Below, one piece after another: positions 14,833 to 18,901 of a stretch of 18,901 bases of DNA. Below the pieces are notes generated by a model, which was not told the origin of the DNA, searched no databases, and was given only the letters and a program-made list of their open reading frames with translations. How positions within the stretch are numbered: position 1 is the stretch's first letter; each line of letters starts with the position of its first letter. Made by a program: the position numbers and the translations under genes. This DNA is from Desulfobacterales bacterium (GTDB lineage Bacteria > Desulfobacterota > Desulfobacteria > Desulfobacterales > UBA5852), in contig JASJBQ010000042.1 in assembly GCA_030066455.1 (NCBI GenBank), positions 1-18,901 on the forward strand, written 5' to 3'.

Positions 14833-16331
14833 TGTCGCTTCTGGTGCTGCCGATTCTGATACCCCTGACGGCCGCTCTCGTCGCTTTTTTCTGCGGCCCG
14901 CGACGGCTGTTGCAGGCGTATGTGTCCATCGGCGCCAGCTTGCTGCAACTCGGCGCTTGCGGGATGCTGCTCGCCAAGGTCCGGCAGGGCGGGATTCTGG
15001 CCGAGCAAATGGGAGCCTGGCCGGCGCCCTTCGGCATTTCCCTGGTGGCCGATCATCTCAGCGCCGTTATGCTGGTCGTTACCGCCGTCATCGGACTGGC
15101 CGCCAACGTCTACGCGCTGGCCGACATCGACCGGCGCTACCAGGCCCTGGGCTTCCATTCTTTTTTCCAGATCCTGATCGCGGCCATCTGCGGCGCTTTT
15201 CTGACCGGTGATCTGTTCAACCTCTACGTATGGTTCGAGGTCATGCTCATGGCCTCGTTCGGCTTGCTGGTCATGGGTGGCGAGCCCCGCCAACTGGACG
15301 GGGGGGTGAAATACGTCACCCTGAACCTGATCGCCACCCTGATGTTCATCACCGGTCTCGGTCTGCTCTACGCCCTGACCGGGACGCTCAACATGGCCGA
15401 CCTGCATGCGAAGGTGCAGGATTTCGGGGCCCCCGGTCTGATGACCACCGTGGCCATGCTCTTCATCATGGCTTTCGGTCTCAAGGCCGGCGCGTTTCCC
15501 CTGTTCTTCTGGCTGCCGGCGTCCTATCATACCCCACCCACGGCCATCGCGGCCGTTTTCTCCGGGTTGTTGACCAAAGTGGGCGTCTATGCCCTGCTGC
15601 GGGTCTTCAGCCTTGTTTTTGTTCACGACGTGGCGGCCACGCACCACCTGATCCTGCTTATGGCCTGCTTCACGATGGTGACCGGGGTGCTGGGCGCGGC
15701 CGTTCAGAATGCTTTTCGCCGCATTCTGGCCTTTCACATTGTCAGCCAGGTGGGCTACATGATCCTGGGACTGGGCCTCTTTACGCCCCTGGCCCTGGCT
15801 GGCGCGGTCTTTTATCTCGTTCACCACATCATCGTCAAAGCCAACCTTTTTCTCATCAGCGGGCTGGTAAAGCGCATCGGCGGCCATGACGATCTGAAAA
15901 AGCTTGGCGGTCTCTACCAGCGCTCGGGGCTCGTGGCGGGTCTTTTCCTGGTGCCGGCCTTTTCCCTGGCCGGGTTTCCGCCCCTGTCGGGTTTCTGGGC
16001 CAAATTCCTTCTGATTCAGGCCAGCATGGACATCGGGGCCTACGGGGCGGCTGCCGTGGCACTCGTCGTCGGCCTGCTGACGGTTTATTCGATGACCAAA
16101 ATATGGATCGCGGTTTTCTGGGAGCCGGCGCCGGCGGGCGGCGCCCCAACGGTTGATGATGCGAGCGTCAGCCTGCCGCTTTCTATGCTGGCGCCGGTGG
16201 CGGTGCTGGCCGCCGTGACCCTGGCCCTCGGCCTGGGAGCCCAACCCCTGCTGGATCTCGCCCTGGCGGCGGCGGAAGAGCTCATGGATCCGCAGCGATA
16301 TGTTCAAGCCGTTCTCGGGAGCGGATCATGA
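14832..16331 (+). CDS. mrpD: Mrp Na+/H+ antiporter subunit D (NuoM/N-like)
   Basis: This codes for 499 residues, the usual length for MrpD. It is the second proton-translocating subunit, with about 14 membrane segments. The key charged residues expected of antiporter-like subunits are present: Glu136 in YVWFEVML, Lys218 in AFGLKAGAFPLFFWLP, Lys249 in LLTKVGVYALLRVF and Lys336 in HHIIVKANLF. With subunit A it forms the ion-transport core. It starts one base inside the mrpC stop and its own stop overlaps the mrpE start (ATGA), so the operon is tightly coupled here. Confidence 0.95.
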   Translation: MSLLVLPILIPLTAALVAFFCGPRRLLQAYVSIGASLLQLGACGMLLAKVRQGGILAEQMGAWPAPFGISLVADHLSAVMLVVTAVIGLAANVYALADIDRRYQALGFHSFFQILIAAICGAFLTGDLFNLYVWFEVMLMASFGLLVMGGEPRQLDGGVKYVTLNLIATLMFITGLGLLYALTGTLNMADLHAKVQDFGAPGLMTTVAMLFIMAFGLKAGAFPLFFWLPASYHTPPTAIAAVFSGLLTKVGVYALLRVFSLVFVHDVAATHHLILLMACFTMVTGVLGAAVQNAFRRILAFHIVSQVGYMILGLGLFTPLALAGAVFYLVHHIIVKANLFLISGLVKRIGGHDDLKKLGGLYQRSGLVAGLFLVPAFSLAGFPPLSGFWAKFLLIQASMDIGAYGAAAVALVVGLLTVYSMTKIWIAVFWEPAPAGGAPTVDDASVSLPLSMLAPVAVLAAVTLALGLGAQPLLDLALAAAEELMDPQRYVQAVLGSGS

Positions 16332-16801
16332 ACCTTTTCCTGCTCAATCTGTTTCTGGCACTGGGGTTCAGCGCGGTACGGGGGCAGTTCACGCTGACCG
16401 GTCTGCTGACGGGATTCCTCGTGGGTTATCTGGCCCTGTGGGTTTCCAAACCGCTGTATCCGGATGCGGCCTATTTCGTGCGCGCGCCCCGCATGTTGCA
16501 TCTTGCGGGCTATTTTCTCTATCAATTGATCGTATCCAACTTCCGGGTGCTGTGGGAGGTGATCACCCCCAGGCCGGCCAGCCGCCCGGGGATCATCGGG
16601 ATCGAGCTTTCGGCCCGCACCGACATGGAGATCATGCTGGTGGCCAATATGATTTCGCTCACACCGGGCACGCTCAGTCTGGACATTTCCGACGACCGCC
16701 GTGTGCTCTACGTGCATTTCATGTTTTTGGAAGACCCGGCCGCCGCCCGGCGCGAAATCAAGGAGGGTTTAGAGCGTCGCGTATTGGAGGCGCTTCGATA
16801 A
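16328..16801 (+). CDS. mrpE: Mrp Na+/H+ antiporter subunit E
   Basis: This codes for 157 residues with two to three N-terminal membrane segments and a soluble C-terminal domain. The MrpE signature ANMISLTPGTLSLD is at 106-119. The gene overlaps mrpD by four bases. After it the operon is interrupted by a 154-base gap before mrpF, which is unlike the other junctions. Confidence 0.95.
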   Translation: MNLFLLNLFLALGFSAVRGQFTLTGLLTGFLVGYLALWVSKPLYPDAAYFVRAPRMLHLAGYFLYQLIVSNFRVLWEVITPRPASRPGIIGIELSARTDMEIMLVANMISLTPGTLSLDISDDRRVLYVHFMFLEDPAAARREIKEGLERRVLEALR

Positions 16802-16965
16802 TGCCTTCCCTCAATGACCACGCCCGATCCACGCCGGCTGTTCTCTGCGTTTGCAGATTTCTGGGCGTCCTCAGGGCTGCGCCTCAGGCTACAAGAGAGC
16901 TGCGGCCTCGACCCGTGACCCAACCGACCGTTTCAGAGGGGAGATTGATAGCGCCATGGCGGTGA
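16801..16965 (+). CDS. Possible 54-residue ORF bridging mrpE and mrpF
   Basis: The ORF begins in a TAATG overlap with the mrpE stop and ends nine bases inside mrpF, so it exactly fills the gap. GGAGG lies ten bases before its ATG, within mrpE. The product, MPSLNDHARSTPAVLCVCRF followed by a basic Pro/Arg-rich part, has no membrane segment and resembles no Mrp subunit. It may be translated only to carry ribosomes to the mrpF start, or be a chance ORF in an inserted stretch. The gap also holds a CCTCAGG direct repeat with a 13-base period. Confidence 0.3.
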   Translation: MPSLNDHARSTPAVLCVCRFLGVLRAAPQATRELRPRPVTQPTVSEGRLIAPWR

Positions 16966-17270
16966 CAATCCTGGATCAGTGCGTGATCATCACGTCGGTG
17001 CTTCTGCTGGCCGGCATGGTTCTGGCCTTTATCCGGCTCGTCAAGGGACCGGACGCCGCCGACCGCATCGTGGCCCTCGATCTCATATCGGTGCTGATCG
17101 TCGCCCTCCTGGCCGTTCTGGCCATCCACGCCGATGAGACCTCGTTTCTGGACGTGTCCATCGCCTATGCGCTGGTGGCCTTCCTGGGGACCGTGGCCCT
17201 GGCCCGCTTCCGGATGCGGATCAGCGAGCGCCAGGCGCAGGACGCTAAGAAAACCGGGAGGCGCCCATGA
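16956..17270 (+). CDS. mrpF: Mrp Na+/H+ antiporter subunit F
   Basis: This codes for 104 residues with three membrane segments. The family motifs are RLVKGPDAADRIVALD (27-42) and FLDVSIAYALVAFLGT (64-79). The ATG at 16956 is preceded by GGGGAG at about 12 bases; the frame is open upstream but only into non-membrane sequence, so the ATG is preferred. It overlaps mrpG by four bases (ATGA). Confidence 0.95.
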   Translation: MAVTILDQCVIITSVLLLAGMVLAFIRLVKGPDAADRIVALDLISVLIVALLAVLAIHADETSFLDVSIAYALVAFLGTVALARFRMRISERQAQDAKKTGRRP

Positions 17271-17662
17271 CGGACTACCTGACCGCAGCGCTGGTGCTGG
17301 CCGGGGGCTTGTTCGGATTCATTGCCGCCGTGGGCATGCTGCGCCTGCCGGACATGATCACCCGCATGCACGCCTCCACCAAGGCCGGCACCCTGGGGGG
17401 TGGCTTGATCATGGTGGCCGTAGCCATCCATTTCGCGGAGATCGGCATCACCCTGCGGGCGGCGGCGGCCATCCTGTTTTTGCTGCTGACGGCGCCGGTA
17501 GCCGCCCACGTCATCGGGCGCGCGGCCTACCGCGGCGGCATCAGACTCTGGGAGCGGACCTGGGTGGACGAATTGGCTTCCGCGCGCCGCCAAGGCGGCG
17601 AAGCGGGCGCCGCCGTCGAACCGGCGGCCCCGACGGACGACGATGCACATGAGCCTCCGTAA
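17267..17662 (+). CDS. mrpG: Mrp Na+/H+ antiporter subunit G
   Basis: This codes for 131 residues. Three membrane segments carry the MrpG motifs GMLRLPDMITRMHASTKAG (23-41) and LTAPVAAHVIGRAAY (74-88). The C-terminal tail (about 100-131) is hydrophilic and Ala/Glu/Asp-rich. It is the last antiporter gene, completing A-G in the classic order, and its 3' end overlaps the start of the Smr gene by 20 bases. Confidence 0.95.
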   Translation: MTDYLTAALVLAGGLFGFIAAVGMLRLPDMITRMHASTKAGTLGGGLIMVAVAIHFAEIGITLRAAAAILFLLLTAPVAAHVIGRAAYRGGIRLWERTWVDELASARRQGGEAGAAVEPAAPTDDDAHEPP

Positions 17663-18698
17663 GCTGAAAGCATGGTTTCGGCGCCATCGTCGCGGAGACG
17701 CGGAACGTTCCGCGCCCAACCGTCCAGACCCGGCGCCCGCAGTCACCCGCACAGCGGACGAGGGTTACGGAGAAGCGGCCGATACGGGCAAGCCGCCGGC
17801 GGCGTCCAAGGCAACCACGAAGCCGGCCGCCAAACCGGCCTCCGGGCCGCCACGGCGCAAGGACCACGGGCGCCCGCTTTCGCGGCAAGGCATCCCGATT
17901 CTGAAACCGGACGAGGACCTGGCCGCTCATTTCAGCGACGCGGCAGCGGAGGATGTCCTATCGCCTCCTGAAGCCGGGAAGGCTGATCGGTCCGTTACGG
18001 GGGAGAACGGGCGGCCATCACCCCGCCCGCCCCGCAAAAGAATGCCGCGCAACCGCGTGGGCATCCGCCGCCTGGATGCCGACGCCGACCTGCACGCGGT
18101 CTTCATGCCCGACGGCAATACACCGTCCGAGAAAAAATCGCCCGACGCCTCGAAAAGCCTGGCCCCGAATCAGGGCGATCATCCGCACCTGTCCGATATC
18201 CCCACCGATCGGCACGGCATCCCGCGCCTGGACAACCAGACCGATCTTCAGCGCCTATTCGACGCGTCCGTAAAGGACGCCGGTGACGGCCCAGCGTTGG
18301 GCGAAACCCTGCGGCAATCCCTGGCGCACGATGCCCGCGGTCTGATGAAAAAAAAGACCGGCGGCTATTTCCCCCCGCGCCGGATGTCCCTCAAGGAAAA
18401 ACTGCGCCGGTACCCCGATCCCCAGGCCCAACTGGACCTGCACGGCGCCACCGCCGCCAGGGCCCGCGAGCGGACCGCAGCCTTCATCCGCACGGCGCAG
18501 GCCGACGGCCTCTACACCCTGCGTATCATCGTGGGCAAAGGGCTGCATTCGGAAGGCGGGGCGGTCCTGCCCGACGTGATCGAGGATCTGCTCTTGGACC
18601 TCAAACGGGATGATACCGTCCTGAGCTACCGCTGGGAAAAGCGGGTCAAGCGCAAAAGCGGCGCGGTGATCGTTTTTCTGACCGCCACCGTCGGCTGA
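17643..18698 (+). CDS. Smr-domain protein with three internal 17-residue repeats
   Basis: This codes for 351 residues. The C-terminal Smr domain (about 260-350) has LDLHG at 264-268 and IIVGKGLHSEG at 295-305, as in the C-terminal domain of MutS2 and stand-alone Smr proteins, which nick DNA or cleave RNA in known cases. The N-terminal 240 residues are basic, Pro/Ala-rich and probably disordered. They carry three copies of a motif R-x-G-I-x-x-L-x-x-x-x-D-L-x-x-x-F at 81-97, 138-154 and 190-206. The longest frame starts at 17643 inside mrpG; an in-frame ATG at 17649 (MSLRKLKAWF) is equally possible, and neither has a good ribosome binding site. It may be translated by coupling with mrpG, but a role in ion transport is not suggested by the sequence. 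Confidence 0.85.
   Translation: MHMSLRKLKAWFRRHRRGDAERSAPNRPDPAPAVTRTADEGYGEAADTGKPPAASKATTKPAAKPASGPPRRKDHGRPLSRQGIPILKPDEDLAAHFSDAAAEDVLSPPEAGKADRSVTGENGRPSPRPPRKRMPRNRVGIRRLDADADLHAVFMPDGNTPSEKKSPDASKSLAPNQGDHPHLSDIPTDRHGIPRLDNQTDLQRLFDASVKDAGDGPALGETLRQSLAHDARGLMKKKTGGYFPPRRMSLKEKLRRYPDPQAQLDLHGATAARARERTAAFIRTAQADGLYTLRIIVGKGLHSEGGAVLPDVIEDLLLDLKRDDTVLSYRWEKRVKRKSGAVIVFLTATVG
17883..18260 (+). repeat. Three protein-level repeats within the Smr gene
   Basis: The motif copies lie at 17883-17933, 18054-18104 and 18210-18260. They read RQGIPILKPDEDLAAHF, RVGIRRLDADADLHAVF and RHGIPRLDNQTDLQRLF. Linkers are about 40 and 35 residues. Confidence 0.75.
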
Positions 18699-18711
18699 TA
18701 CCGTCGTTGCC

Positions 18712-18733
18712 CGGGCCTGCATTTCCTGGCCCG
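18712..18733 (+). terminator. Hairpin after the Smr gene
   Basis: CGGGCC and GGCCCG form a perfect 6-bp stem with a 10-base loop, 14 bases past the stop at 18698. No T-run follows, so termination would be weak or factor-dependent. Confidence 0.3.
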
Positions 18734-18818
18734 ATGCCGCTGGTTGCCTGCCAGATTTCTCAATTCCCTCCCACCATCTTTCACCGTCATGTCCATGCAG
18801 GGTAGTGAAATTCTGTTT

Positions 18819-18901
18819 ATGAAAAAAATTTCTCGGATGAAAAAATATGCTGTGGCTTTCACGACTCCAGGCGCAGAGGGGAAATACTGGTACGACGGCA
18901 A
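18819..18901 (+). CDS. Possible gene start, truncated by the window edge
   Basis: An ATG at 18819 (or 18837) opens a frame to the right edge: MKKISRMKKYAVAFTTPG, then AEGKYWYDG. The DNA is clearly more AT-rich than the genes to the left, as often seen at the start of a new gene. The ribosome binding site is weak. Too little is visible to suggest a product. Confidence 0.3.
   Translation, partial: MKKISRMKKYAVAFTTPGAEGKYWYDG

Noticed and set aside
14727..16307. 526-codon antisense open frame across mrpD
   Set aside because: It is the mirror of a strongly conserved membrane protein gene; its Gln/His/Gly-rich translation is typical of the antisense of hydrophobic coding sequence.
18626..18901. 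Minus-strand frame at the right edge
   Set aside because: It overlaps the Smr domain coding sequence and its hairpin, and its translation looks random.

Overview
The window is a GC-rich stretch of bacterial chromosome with no rRNA, tRNA, CRISPR array or insertion sequence that I can see. The mix suggests a deltaproteobacterium (Desulfobacterota): a PrkA-type kinase, an ErcA-like iron alcohol dehydrogenase joined to a hybrid histidine kinase, an HSDL2-like short-chain dehydrogenase, a perfect sigma-54 promoter and a complete Mrp antiporter operon. That placement is inference from gene content and style, not from a marker gene.

Left end (1-2000): the 5' part of a prkA-like AAA+ serine protein kinase gene runs off the left edge on the minus strand. 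Upstream of it is a short orphan gene for a 68-residue protein, read from a textbook -24/-12 sigma-54 promoter. A poorly supported small plus-strand ORF follows.

Regulatory pair (2001-4890, minus): an iron-containing alcohol dehydrogenase of the ErcA type overlaps by 17 bases a PAS-HisKA-HATPase-REC hybrid kinase. This resembles the ErcA/ErcS' pair of Pseudomonas alcohol signalling.

Middle (4891-9430): a divergent intergenic region with promoters on both strands leads to a two-gene unit (a 57-residue protein and a minimal tyrosine recombinase, ATGA overlap). Then come a small Cys/His-rich membrane protein (minus), a stand-alone Pal-like lipoprotein (plus), and three exported proteins of unknown function on the minus strand: a DUF4124 protein with a low-complexity tail, a lipoprotein, and a secreted protein.

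Right half (9523-18698, plus): a promoter overlapping a 10-bp tandem repeat precedes an HSDL2-like SDR. Next to it is an iron-ADH-fold protein that has lost most of its metal ligands. The Mrp (Mnh) Na+/H+ antiporter operon then runs in the order A-B-C-D-E-F-G. Its genes overlap or nearly abut, except for an unusual 154-base gap between E and F that holds a stop-to-start ORF. A Smr-domain protein with three copies of a 17-residue motif overlaps the end of mrpG. A new gene may begin at the right edge.

The points I find most worth following are the degenerate iron ADH, the ErcA/hybrid kinase pair, the minimal recombinase with its small partner, the sigma-54-driven orphan gene and the repeated motif in the Smr protein.
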